This document shows, in pieces, positions 1 through 7,285 of a DNA stretch of 8,265 bases. How positions within the stretch are numbered: the first letter of the stretch is position 1; each line of letters begins with the position of its first letter. The notes below the pieces were generated by a model. That model was given only the letters and a program-made list of their open reading frames with translations, had not been told where the DNA came from and ran no database searches. The position numbers and the translations under genes are program-made. This DNA is from Candidatus Sodaliphilus limicaballi (GTDB taxonomy: Bacteria > Bacteroidota > Bacteroidia > Bacteroidales > Muribaculaceae), in assembly GCA_018065815.1 (NCBI GenBank), contig JAGHSP010000411.1:1-8265 (forward strand). Direction: 5' to 3'.

Positions 1-15
1 CAGTTATAATACGTT

Positions 16-1923
16 TTACCGTTTTTTCTTGAACTTGGCGAAGTGGTCTTCTTTTTTGGGTCCTTTCTTGCCGCGTTTTTTCTCTTCCTGTGCCTTGCGG
101 AACTTGCGGTTGGCGGCATTGCTGCGCTTGCCCTTGGCTTGTTTGAAGTCTTCTTCCTGCCGTGCTATGGCAGCCTCGATGCGTGCCATGCGCTCCTCGC
201 GGCGACGCTCGCTGCGGTTCTTCTTTATCTCGGCCTTCTCGCTGCGGGCTGCGGCCACATAGTCCTTGCCCTCCACAGCAGGCTCCAGATACAGCCGCTT
301 GCCATAGAACTCGGCATTCTTGAGAGCGCTCACCACACGGTGTCCCTCGCCTTTCATCACGTCAAAGAGCGAATAGTTGCTCAGCAGGTCGATGCGTCCC
401 GGCCCTATCTTCTGCCCCTTGGTGTTGGCATTGAGCATGCGTATCAGGTCGGGCGCGAAGAAACCGTCGGCCTTACCCACGTTGATGTATATGCGCTCAT
501 ATCCCTCTTGCGCCACGCGCGAGTCTATCTCGCTCATAGAGCGGTTCTTGGGGTCGCCGTGGGGATTTTTCTCTTTTTTCTTGCGCTCGCCCTTGTCGGG
601 TATATTCTCGATGACGGGAGCGTTGCTGTAATAGTCAAAGAGTCGGTTAAACTCAAGCGACAGGATGCGCTTCAGGAGGTCCTCGCTGCTGAGCCACGAC
701 AGTTTCTTGAGCACCTCGGGCATGTAGGCAGCGATGCCTTCCTCGTTCACATCCACGCGCTCCAGCTTGTCGATGAGCGAGTGCAGCTGCTTGCCTATGA
801 TTTCCTCGGCTTGAGGCACCTCGCGGCGCTCAAAGGTCTTGCCTATGTGCTTCTCGATGTCGCGCAGCTTGTTGCGCTCGCGGGAATGGATGATTGCGAT
901 CGACGTGCCAGTCTTGCCTGCACGGCCTGTGCGGCCGCTGCGGTGGTTATACACGTCGTTATCGTCGGGAAGGCTGTAACTGATAATGTGGGTCAGGTCG
1001 TCCACGTCGAGGCCGCGCGCAGCCACATCGGTTGCCACCAGAATCTGCAGGTTGCGCTCGCGGAACTTCTTCATCACCGCGTCGCGTTGAGCCTGCGACA
1101 GGTCGCCATGCAGAGCGTCGGCATTGTAACCGTCCTGGATGAGGTTGTCGGCTACCTCCTTGGCCATGGCACGGGTGCGGCAGAACACGATGCCGTAGAT
1201 GCGCGGGCGTGAGTCCACGATGCGTTTCAGGGCAAGGTATTTGTCGCTCGCCTTGACCATGTAGTAGCAGTGCTGCACATTGGCCGAGCCCTCGTTGCGG
1301 GTGCCCACCACATACTCTGTGGGATTGTGCATGTAGTTCTTGGCGATGCCGGCAATCTCGGCAGGCATAGTGGCCGAGAACAGCAACATCTTGCGCTGGT
1401 CGGGCACATGCTCCAGTATCTCGTTGATGTCATCCACGAAACCCATGTTGAGCATTTCATCGGCCTCGTCGAGGATAACAGTGTTTACTTCGGTCAGGTC
1501 CACCTTGCGGCGCTTGATGAGGTCGAGCAGGCGACCCGGGGTAGCCACAATCACCTGCACTCCGCGCGACAGGGCCTTGATCTGGTTCTCGATGCTTGCT
1601 CCGCCATACACGGCAAGGATATTCAGCCCGTCGATATACTTCGAGTAGTCGGCGAGGTCGCTTGCTGTCTGCAGGCAGAGCTCACGGGTGGGATCAAGAA
1701 TGAGAGCCTGTGTGGCACGCGACGAGACATCGGTGCGCTGCAGCGTGGGCAGACCGAAGGCTGCGGTCTTGCCGGTGCCGGTCTGTGCCAGCGCCACCAC
1801 GTCGCTGTCCTCGTTGAGCAAGTGCGGGATAACCTTTTCCTGCACTGGCATGGGTGCAACATAGCCCATATCGGCAATCGCCTTGAGCAAATCTTCTCTC
1901 ACTCCTAATTCTTCAAATGTCAT
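16..1923 (-). CDS. deaD: DEAD-box ATP-dependent RNA helicase, DeaD/CsdA type with DbpA-like RNA-binding domain
   Basis: This is an ATP-dependent RNA helicase of the cold-shock/ribosome-assembly class; it would unwind short RNA duplexes in the cytoplasm, probably during ribosome biogenesis or mRNA turnover. All core motifs are intact in the 635-residue product: Q motif with Gln28, Walker A AQTGTGKT (46-53), PTREL (78-82), GG (107-108), TPGR (128-131), DEAD (152-155), SAT (183-185), the motif IV region IVFCRT (245-250), TDVAARGLDV (298-307) and HRSGRTGRAG (327-336). A helical linker (about 375-460) leads to a DbpA-type RRM-like domain (about 475-548), which in the family gives specific RNA binding. 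The tail (about 557-635) is very rich in Lys, Arg and Glu and probably disordered. Length and layout match E. coli DeaD (about 629 residues). The start at 1923 sits about 33 bases after a good promoter. The gene appears to be transcribed alone. Helicase identity is certain; the exact orthologue name is less so. Confidence 0.95.
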   Translation of the reverse strand: MTFEELGVREDLLKAIADMGYVAPMPVQEKVIPHLLNEDSDVVALAQTGTGKTAAFGLPTLQRTDVSSRATQALILDPTRELCLQTASDLADYSKYIDGLNILAVYGGASIENQIKALSRGVQVIVATPGRLLDLIKRRKVDLTEVNTVILDEADEMLNMGFVDDINEILEHVPDQRKMLLFSATMPAEIAGIAKNYMHNPTEYVVGTRNEGSANVQHCYYMVKASDKYLALKRIVDSRPRIYGIVFCRTRAMAKEVADNLIQDGYNADALHGDLSQAQRDAVMKKFRERNLQILVATDVAARGLDVDDLTHIISYSLPDDNDVYNHRSGRTGRAGKTGTSIAIIHSRERNKLRDIEKHIGKTFERREVPQAEEIIGKQLHSLIDKLERVDVNEEGIAAYMPEVLKKLSWLSSEDLLKRILSLEFNRLFDYYSNAPVIENIPDKGERKKKEKNPHGDPKNRSMSEIDSRVAQEGYERIYINVGKADGFFAPDLIRMLNANTKGQKIGPGRIDLLSNYSLFDVMKGEGHRVVSALKNAEFYGKRLYLEPAVEGKDYVAAARSEKAEIKKNRSERRREERMARIEAAIARQEEDFKQAKGKRSNAANRKFRKAQEEKKRGKKGPKKEDHFAKFKKKR

Positions 1924-1955
1924 ATAATTGTCTTTTCTGTTTTTTTATTAAACTA

Positions 1956-1987
1956 CAAAGATACTGCTTTTAAACTAAAAGAACAAA
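1956..1987 (-). promoter_or_regulatory. Bacteroidota-type promoter of the helicase gene
   Basis: Read on the minus strand, TTTG (1987-1984) is followed after 20 bases by TATCTTTG (1963-1956). This is an exact fit to the Bacteroidota -33 TTTG / -7 TAnnTTTG pattern. Transcription would begin near 1949, giving a leader of about 27 bases before the ATG at 1923. The -33 box lies inside the 3' arm of the terminator-like hairpin of the upstream gene. Confidence 0.75.
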
Positions 1988-2028
1988 AGAAACATAAGAT
2001 TTGTGAAAAACCTCATGTTTCTTCTGTC
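1982..2028 (-). terminator. Terminator-like hairpin after the phosphodiester glycosidase gene
   Basis: In the minus-strand RNA, 2028-2008 can pair along 21 positions with 2002-1982 around a 5-base loop (2007-2003). Four pairs are G-U wobbles and there is no mismatch. On the plus strand those four positions are A/C mismatches, so the fold favours the minus-strand transcript. It begins 29 bases after the glycosidase stop codon and is followed by a T-rich run (TTTTAGTTTA), as for an intrinsic terminator. The stem is A/T-rich and the T-run is interrupted, so its efficiency is uncertain. Confidence 0.65.
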
Positions 2029-2057
2029 TCTTTTGTGTCTCTGTGGGTGGGGGAGAA

Positions 2058-4487
2058 TCACTTGCCCAGGATGATGTTTATCACCAGGTTGGCATCAGTG
2101 ACGTCTATGGCGCCGTCGCCGGTCACGTCGGGGTTGCCGGTGTAAGGCTTGCCCAGGATAGCGTTGATGATGAAGTTGGCGTCGGTGATATCTACGACGC
2201 CGTCACCGTTCACGTCGCCCTTGACTGCTGCCTTGTGGGCTGTGTAGTGGCTGTAGAACTCCTTGAATGTGATGCTCTGCTCGCCTGTGGCGCCGCTCTT
2301 GCTGGGGGTGATTTTTATTTCCTTGACGGTGATGGGATAGGTGCTCACCTTGTCCGCTCCGCCCAGTGCCGCGATGTCGAGCAGCAGGGTGTGGTCCTTG
2401 CCAGCCTCATATCCGCCCTCTGTCTCGTAACGCACATAGTTGGAACTGGTGACGTTGTTGTTGCGGGTATCTACCTGGATGTAGTCAATGGGGATGCTGC
2501 TGTTGAATGTGAGCGCGATGGTGTCGGGCAGGCTGTAGAAGGTGATGTCTTTTTTGAGCGACATGTAGGGCGCACGGCCGCCGCTGTACTTGAACGTGAG
2601 CACGCCGTTCTCGCTCAATGCCAGGTTGCTGGCACCGCTCTGCTTGAATGTCCAGCCGTCCCAGGCCTGGTTGATGACGGGGCTGTCGCTGATCTCAACC
2701 ACCACGGTGTCGTTGTCAACAAACGAGCCTATGTTGCAAGTGATGGGAGTCACACCGTTCTTCACTCCTTTGAGCACTCCGGCGGTGATGGTTGCCACGG
2801 TGTTGTCCTCGACGTTCCAGTCAAGGTGGGCTGGGTCATAGAAGTAGGTATTGTTGTTGACCGTTGCTGTGACCTCTACGGGATAATCGCGGTCGTCGAT
2901 GAGGATTGCGGGCTTGATGGCGATTGAGGGCTGTGCCGCGAGTGTGGTCACGGGCACGGTTGCTGTCATGCCGTTGTAAGTGGCGGTGAGAGTGCCACTC
3001 ACAGCATCGCCTCCTGCAACGAACACGTCGCCTTGAGTGGTGCCAACGCTTGCGTCGCACGACAGGACGAAGCCTTTCACATCCTCGTTGATGAGTTCGC
3101 CGTTCTTGTTGTAACCAAGCACTTTGGGAGTGAACGACGAATAAACGGGTGCCTTGACATGGAAGTCGTCAAACATGATAGACGCTATCTCGCTGTCCTC
3201 TTCGCCCTCGGCCACGAGCATCCATCCGCAAGCCACAGCGCGAGGTGTGCCCTCGGTGGTGGTGTTGATGATAGAACCGCCTATCATCATCTCGGCCGAA
3301 CCGCCGGCATCGTAGTTGATTACCTCGCTCACGTCGGGACACATATTCTTGAGAATCTGGCACATGACGGCTGTGGGGCAACCATCGCTCTTGCCGTAGA
3401 GTTTGCTCACGCTCTTGTCGATGACAATCATGTAGAGTCGTGTTCCCTCAGCGTTGCAGCCATATGCTGTGCGGCTGTAAACCATGCTGTTATATTCCTC
3501 GTCGTAGTTTCGCCCGGTGAGTTCGCCGTTGTGCATCACCTGTGCATTACCCTCGACCATGCTCTCTATGGCAGGAACGCCTGTGCCGCCGTTGGCGTCA
3601 TTGGTTGTCCAGTAAGAGGCCACTTCCACCTCATCGCCCACAGCGAGCGCCGATAGCTTTGCCTTGGCAGCGCCGCTGGCTGTGATGCAGGCATCAAACG
3701 CTCCCAGCTTCTGGCGGTCGGCGCCGTTGACTATCTTGCTCACCACCATTTTCACGGGCTTGTTGACGAGCCATTTCTCGCCCTCGGCGAAGGTGAGGAA
3801 ATAGTTGTCGGTCTCGCAGTTGCCCTGATTGTTGTGAGCGGTCCAGTTGGTCTCAAACTCGCGCGTAGCGGTATATGCCTGGTTCCACAGGGCCACCTCG
3901 CCGTTGATGCAACGGCGGTTGAAGTTGGCATAGTTTACCTGCCCGGTTTTCTCGCTGGTGATTGCGCCAGCCCAGGCAAAGTGTCCCATGTGCACGCGGC
4001 GGTCATGCGTATAGACCGACGCCCCGGTGCGGGCCCAGCCGCCGTCCCACTGGTCGGCGGTCATGTTGGTGTTGACATATGTGGTGTCGTTGCGCACAGC
4101 GGCTCCCATAGGGGTGCCCAGAGCATATACATTCCAGGGAGCGCCCGACCCGCCCACAATCCAGAAGTTTCCGTTGCAGGCTGCGACAGGACGCTTGGTG
4201 GCTGTGCGGTTGCGGTGATAGGCATTGGCAAGGGCCTCGGTACGCCCCACGGTATTATAGCCGATGGTGGTCTCGACGCGCATGTGAGGGTTGGTCACAT
4301 CGGCTTCAAGCACATACACATTGAGCGGGTAGTCGGGTATGCGCACGATGGTGTTGACCATTCCTGGACCTATCACACGATGGGCCAGCGTGTCCATAGC
4401 ATAGGACTTGCCGTTAATCATCACATCGGCCATAGCAACTGTGGCACAACAACTTACCGCTAGCAAAGATAAGTAGATTCGTTTCAT
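2058..4487 (-). CDS. Secreted phosphodiester glycosidase (NAGPA/DUF2233) family protein with C-terminal dockerin-like module
   Basis: The 809-residue product starts with a signal peptide (1-20, likely cut after AMA). Residues about 95-425 fit the NAGPA/DUF2233 fold, the family of the human mannose-6-phosphate uncovering enzyme and of Bacteroides homologues: NGNFW (105-109), SRTAYG (338-343), VIDKS (355-359) and NYDAGGSAEMM (391-401), followed by an N...PRAV segment (about 408-418). The family cleaves sugar-1-phosphodiester links; the substrate here is unknown. Next come two Ig-like/Big-like regions (about 432-600), a beta-sandwich resembling a carbohydrate-binding module (about 605-745), and a dockerin-like pair of Ca loops (D758/N760/D762/D766/D769 and D787/T789/D791/D795/D798) ending at the C-terminus. 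The protein probably acts in the periplasm, at the surface or outside the cell. Its own promoter lies just upstream. The family call is firm; enzymatic activity is inferred. A Cys pair at 13-14 raises a weak lipoprotein alternative, but no good lipobox is seen. Confidence 0.85.
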   Translation of the reverse strand: MKRIYLSLLAVSCCATVAMADVMINGKSYAMDTLAHRVIGPGMVNTIVRIPDYPLNVYVLEADVTNPHMRVETTIGYNTVGRTEALANAYHRNRTATKRPVAACNGNFWIVGGSGAPWNVYALGTPMGAAVRNDTTYVNTNMTADQWDGGWARTGASVYTHDRRVHMGHFAWAGAITSEKTGQVNYANFNRRCINGEVALWNQAYTATREFETNWTAHNNQGNCETDNYFLTFAEGEKWLVNKPVKMVVSKIVNGADRQKLGAFDACITASGAAKAKLSALAVGDEVEVASYWTTNDANGGTGVPAIESMVEGNAQVMHNGELTGRNYDEEYNSMVYSRTAYGCNAEGTRLYMIVIDKSVSKLYGKSDGCPTAVMCQILKNMCPDVSEVINYDAGGSAEMMIGGSIINTTTEGTPRAVACGWMLVAEGEEDSEIASIMFDDFHVKAPVYSSFTPKVLGYNKNGELINEDVKGFVLSCDASVGTTQGDVFVAGGDAVSGTLTATYNGMTATVPVTTLAAQPSIAIKPAILIDDRDYPVEVTATVNNNTYFYDPAHLDWNVEDNTVATITAGVLKGVKNGVTPITCNIGSFVDNDTVVVEISDSPVINQAWDGWTFKQSGASNLALSENGVLTFKYSGGRAPYMSLKKDITFYSLPDTIALTFNSSIPIDYIQVDTRNNNVTSSNYVRYETEGGYEAGKDHTLLLDIAALGGADKVSTYPITVKEIKITPSKSGATGEQSITFKEFYSHYTAHKAAVKGDVNGDGVVDITDANFIINAILGKPYTGNPDVTGDGAIDVTDANLVINIILGK

Positions 4488-4525
4488 AAAGGCTAGTTTT
4501 TAGGGTTAATAGTAGGTTATTTTTT

Positions 4526-4560
4526 CAAAGATAGCACATGTGTACTCTATCCTGAACAAA
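4526..4560 (-). promoter_or_regulatory. Bacteroidota-type promoter of the phosphodiester glycosidase gene
   Basis: On the minus strand TATCTTTG (4533-4526) is an exact -7 box, identical to that of the helicase gene. The best -33 candidate is TTTG at 4560-4557 with a 23-base spacer, which is long. The start codon at 4487 would follow a leader of about 32 bases. An inverted repeat (gatag/ctatc) lies across the -7 box and spacer. Confidence 0.6.
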
Positions 4561-4596
4561 ACTTTACAATACAAATTATTCTTCGTTAAGGTGCGC

Positions 4597-7104
4597 TTAG
4601 AGTCCCCCCTTTCCCAAGATAATGTTAATCACCTCATTGGCATCGGTTATATCCACCTCGCCGTTGCCGTCCACGTCGGCGCGGCCGTTGTAGTTAGAGG
4701 CTTTATCCTTGCCTAGGATGACGTTGATGAGTATATTGGCATCGGTGATATCCGCCTCGCCGTCACCGTTCACATCGCCCTTCTTGCCGGCGGGTGCGGG
4801 CCACAGGTTGAGGTAGTATTCCTGGTAGCCTGCTTGCTGCGAGCTGGGTATCTTGAGGTAGCTGGTGCCCGATAGTGCATAGTTGCCGCTGTGAGTGGGG
4901 CGGATGAATTTTTTACTGTCAGTGTTCCAGATGTAACCACCGTCCACGCCAAATACATCAACCTTTGTGTCGGGAACGCCCGCCAGCAGGTTGCGAACAG
5001 GGTTGCTGCCGCTTGTCGCGCGGGGCAGGCGATAGATTTCACCTTTATTGATTCCGGTTACCACAACGCCCGTACCAGCTGCAACGCTGGTAATTATGCT
5101 GGTATTAAGGGTGTTGCCAGTGCCGCTGGTTACATAATAGGCATTGAGGCCGCTGCCGCTGAATGTCACGGGAACTGCGCACGAGAATGTGGTGTTGTCG
5201 TATGTGCTCTGGATGTAAGGAGCCAGGAAGTCGATACCAGTCTTACCACTGCCCATGTCCCAGTTCTTGAGTGCCGAGGTGTACATGCCGTTAAACATAG
5301 TGTGTTTTACCCAGAAGGTGAATCCCGTGGCGTTGTTGCCAAAGAACTTGCCATCCCACGTTGTGCCGGCAGTGTTGAGCAGAGTCACATTCTTGAGCAA
5401 AGAGGCATTGGACAGCGCATCAGTGGCAAACGATGAAACGGTGTTATCCAGGTCTATATCGGTAACGCTGGTGCCGCGGAAGGCATCAGTGTCGATGCGT
5501 GTGGGAGCATAGACTTTTCCTTCATTAGATGTAGCATTCACTGCGATTTTGGCATTAAGACTGCCCATTCCATGCACTACCTTCAATGTACCGTCATAGT
5601 TAGTCCCGTTGATTGTAGTCTTATTGCTGCTGGTAACGGTGTAATAGGCATTAAGCTTGAAGTCATAGGCGGTCTTGTAGTCGGGGTTGACCGATGTGAA
5701 TTTGCTCCATGTCTTGCTGGCCTTGTAATCGGCTACCGCCTCGCGAGGCACATAGAGCTTGGCTCCAGCATCAATTCCCACATTGGTGGCATTGAGATCG
5801 GCGCTGCTCATTGTTGTCTTGTTAGAGATGTTCATGACAAACTCTGCATCCTTTGTAAACCAGCAGTTATACATCCAGTCAGTGTGCAGGATGGTCACCG
5901 ACGAGGGTATGTTGAGGTAGGAGTGAATGTTAGTCTTTTCAAACGCGTGACTCTTGATTTCCCTGAGGCCATACGGGATATGGATGGCACTGTTGCTCCA
6001 CTGGAAGCCTTCGAATGCATACTCGCGTATTGTGTGTACAGGTTGCACATTAACGGTGTGGTATTCCGTGCGGAAGGGTACACACACAAGTTCATTGTTG
6101 CCTGTGATACCTTTGCCGTACAGGATGCCGTCATCGGTCCAGAAGTTGTTGTTCCCGCTGCTCACCTGAATCTGAGTCAGAAATATCGTATGGCGGAACA
6201 CTGCCTGGCCCAGGGTGGTCAAGTTCTTGGGCAAACTGATGACTCCCAGCTTGCTGTTGTAAAAAGCCTCGTCGCCTATAGTGGTGAGGCTGGTGAGATT
6301 CTTGAGCTGCGCTGATTTGATTTCCGAGTCCATGAATGCATGTTTGCCTATCTTGGTGTACTCAAACCGGAATTCATATCCCATGGGCGACGAGATGGCG
6401 TTGGTGGGTTCGTAGGTGGTGGCGCTGGATACTTGCGAACCGTTAGGATTGAAGCCCACGATGGTGCACTTGTGAGTCTCGCCCGCCCGGGTTGCCGGGG
6501 TCTCGACTACCGACACTGTGCCGTCGACCATATACATGTCGTAGGCCAGCACGCTGCGTTCGATAGTGTTGAAGAGGCGTTCCTGCTCGTCCGACGGCCA
6601 GATGTCGCCGTTGGGGAAGTAAGCCTTCATGCCCGAGTTGACGGGGAAAACGCTCTCGCCATAGTTCACGCGTCCCTGGTGGGACTGGGCAGTGTAGAAG
6701 TTCTTAAAAGCCGAGCATCCGTTGAAAGCCCAAGAGCCTATTGAGGTCACCGATGAAGGAACATAAACCGAGACAAGCTTAGTACACTTCTGGAAAGAGG
6801 CACTACCGATGGTACGCATTCCGTAAGGGAAGCGCACCGCAGTAATCTTGTCATTGCCAGCAAAGGCACTGGCCTTGACCGATGTCACATTGTAGTAAGA
6901 TCCGTTATAGGCTACCGATGGAGAAATCTCAATGGCTCCGGAAACAGATTCACCGCTGGCAAGGCCGTTAAGCTGGCACTCGCCACGCAAGTTCCCCGAT
7001 GGAGCCTTGGTAATGGTGTAACTATAACTGCTCCATGTAAAAGTCTGTGCCACAGCAAGCATAGCCACTGAAAGCATCACGAGCAATGAAAGTGATTTCT
7101 TCAT
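4597..7104 (-). CDS. Secreted BspA-type leucine-rich repeat protein with C-terminal dockerin-like module
   Basis: The 835-residue product has a clear signal peptide (MKKSLSLLVMLSVAMLAVAQ, 1-20). BspA/Treponema-type LRRs (LRR_5 pattern of A-F-x-x-C/N, L-x-x-V/I-x-x-P, V-T-S/T-I-G) occur at about 76-133, 250-400 and, degenerately, 535-575; for example VPSSVTSIGSWAFNGC (115-130). Proteins of this type are surface or secreted and bind host or microbial ligands. Residues about 645-770 form a Tyr/Gly-rich beta module (TGVVVTG, YRLP, NLLAGV) of a kind common near the C-terminus of secreted Bacteroidales proteins. The end is a dockerin-like pair of Ca loops (D777/N779/D781/D785/D788 and D810/D812/N814/D818/D821), then GKGGL. 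I chose the ATG at 7104 over the in-frame ATG at 7173: the signal peptide begins there, and the longer form would start inside the promoter. No catalytic domain is seen and the ligand is unknown. Confidence 0.88.
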   Translation of the reverse strand: MKKSLSLLVMLSVAMLAVAQTFTWSSYSYTITKAPSGNLRGECQLNGLASGESVSGAIEISPSVAYNGSYYNVTSVKASAFAGNDKITAVRFPYGMRTIGSASFQKCTKLVSVYVPSSVTSIGSWAFNGCSAFKNFYTAQSHQGRVNYGESVFPVNSGMKAYFPNGDIWPSDEQERLFNTIERSVLAYDMYMVDGTVSVVETPATRAGETHKCTIVGFNPNGSQVSSATTYEPTNAISSPMGYEFRFEYTKIGKHAFMDSEIKSAQLKNLTSLTTIGDEAFYNSKLGVISLPKNLTTLGQAVFRHTIFLTQIQVSSGNNNFWTDDGILYGKGITGNNELVCVPFRTEYHTVNVQPVHTIREYAFEGFQWSNSAIHIPYGLREIKSHAFEKTNIHSYLNIPSSVTILHTDWMYNCWFTKDAEFVMNISNKTTMSSADLNATNVGIDAGAKLYVPREAVADYKASKTWSKFTSVNPDYKTAYDFKLNAYYTVTSSNKTTINGTNYDGTLKVVHGMGSLNAKIAVNATSNEGKVYAPTRIDTDAFRGTSVTDIDLDNTVSSFATDALSNASLLKNVTLLNTAGTTWDGKFFGNNATGFTFWVKHTMFNGMYTSALKNWDMGSGKTGIDFLAPYIQSTYDNTTFSCAVPVTFSGSGLNAYYVTSGTGNTLNTSIITSVAAGTGVVVTGINKGEIYRLPRATSGSNPVRNLLAGVPDTKVDVFGVDGGYIWNTDSKKFIRPTHSGNYALSGTSYLKIPSSQQAGYQEYYLNLWPAPAGKKGDVNGDGEADITDANILINVILGKDKASNYNGRADVDGNGEVDITDANEVINIILGKGGL

Positions 7105-7144
7105 ATTATTAGTAGTTGTTTTATAAGCTATTAAGTCTAAAAGA

Positions 7145-7176
7145 CAAAAATACAAAAAAAACAACAAAACCACAAC
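7145..7176 (-). promoter_or_regulatory. Bacteroidota-type promoter of the LRR protein gene
   Basis: On the minus strand GTTG (7176-7173) is followed after 20 bases by TATTTTTG (7152-7145), an exact TAnnTTTG -7 box. A leader of about 35 bases, A/T-rich and without a Shine-Dalgarno sequence, leads to the ATG at 7104. The position rules out the in-frame ATG at 7173 as the start of translation from this promoter. Confidence 0.7.
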
Positions 7177-7220
7177 TTTTAGCGCTTTGTTTTCAACTAA
7201 TTGTGGGGAATGTGGGGAGC

Positions 7221-7281
7221 GTGGCTGTTTTAGTGGCGAGCCTCATTGTGGCTGTTGTAGTGGCGAGCCTCATTGTGGCTC
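7221..7281. repeat. 27-bp tandem repeat, about 2.2 copies
   Basis: Positions 7221-7247 and 7248-7274 are the same 27-base unit with one difference (T at 7230, G at 7257). A partial third copy (gtggct, 7275-7280) follows before the sequence diverges. The array overlaps the last codons and stop of the transposase gene and lies upstream of the LRR gene promoter. The single change creates GTAG at the head of the palindrome in the second unit. Confidence 0.85.
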
Positions 7282-7285
7282 GCTA
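7257..7285 (+). repeat. REP-like element: GTAG plus palindrome
   Basis: GTAG (7257-7260) is followed directly by a hairpin: gcgagcc (7263-7269), a 7-base loop (7270-7276) and ggctcgc (7277-7283). One G-T wobble (7262/7284) and one T-A pair (7261/7285) extend the stem to 9. A conserved GTAG or GGAG tetranucleotide next to an imperfect palindrome is the known layout of REP elements recognised by RAYT proteins, and a RAYT-like gene ends inside this one. The upstream copy (7230-7253) has TTAG and only a 4-bp stem, so it looks degenerate. The REP call rests on layout and neighbour; no other copies occur in the window. Confidence 0.55.

Noticed and set aside
43..1212. Long plus-strand open frame (389 codons) opposite the helicase gene
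   Set aside because: It runs antisense to an intact DEAD-box gene; the translation has no recognisable domain and is explained by the codon bias of the real gene on the other strand.
2058..2230. Type IX secretion C-terminal sorting domain on the secreted proteins
   Set aside because: Both proteins end in EF-hand-like dockerin loops, not in the beta-rich sorting domain with a conserved Lys/Arg end seen in type IX substrates.
2043..2927. Plus-strand open frame of 294 codons opposite the glycosidase gene
   Set aside because: Antisense shadow; it lacks domain features, while the minus strand encodes a dockerin-like module and beta-sandwich with clear motifs.
7105..7173. N-terminal extension of the LRR protein to the ATG at 7173
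   Set aside because: It would place 23 hydrophobic residues ahead of a complete signal peptide and start within the promoter, ahead of the likely transcription start.
7221..7285. CRISPR array
   Set aside because: Only two adjoining copies without spacers, and no cas genes; the structure fits a REP-like palindrome with tandem duplication.
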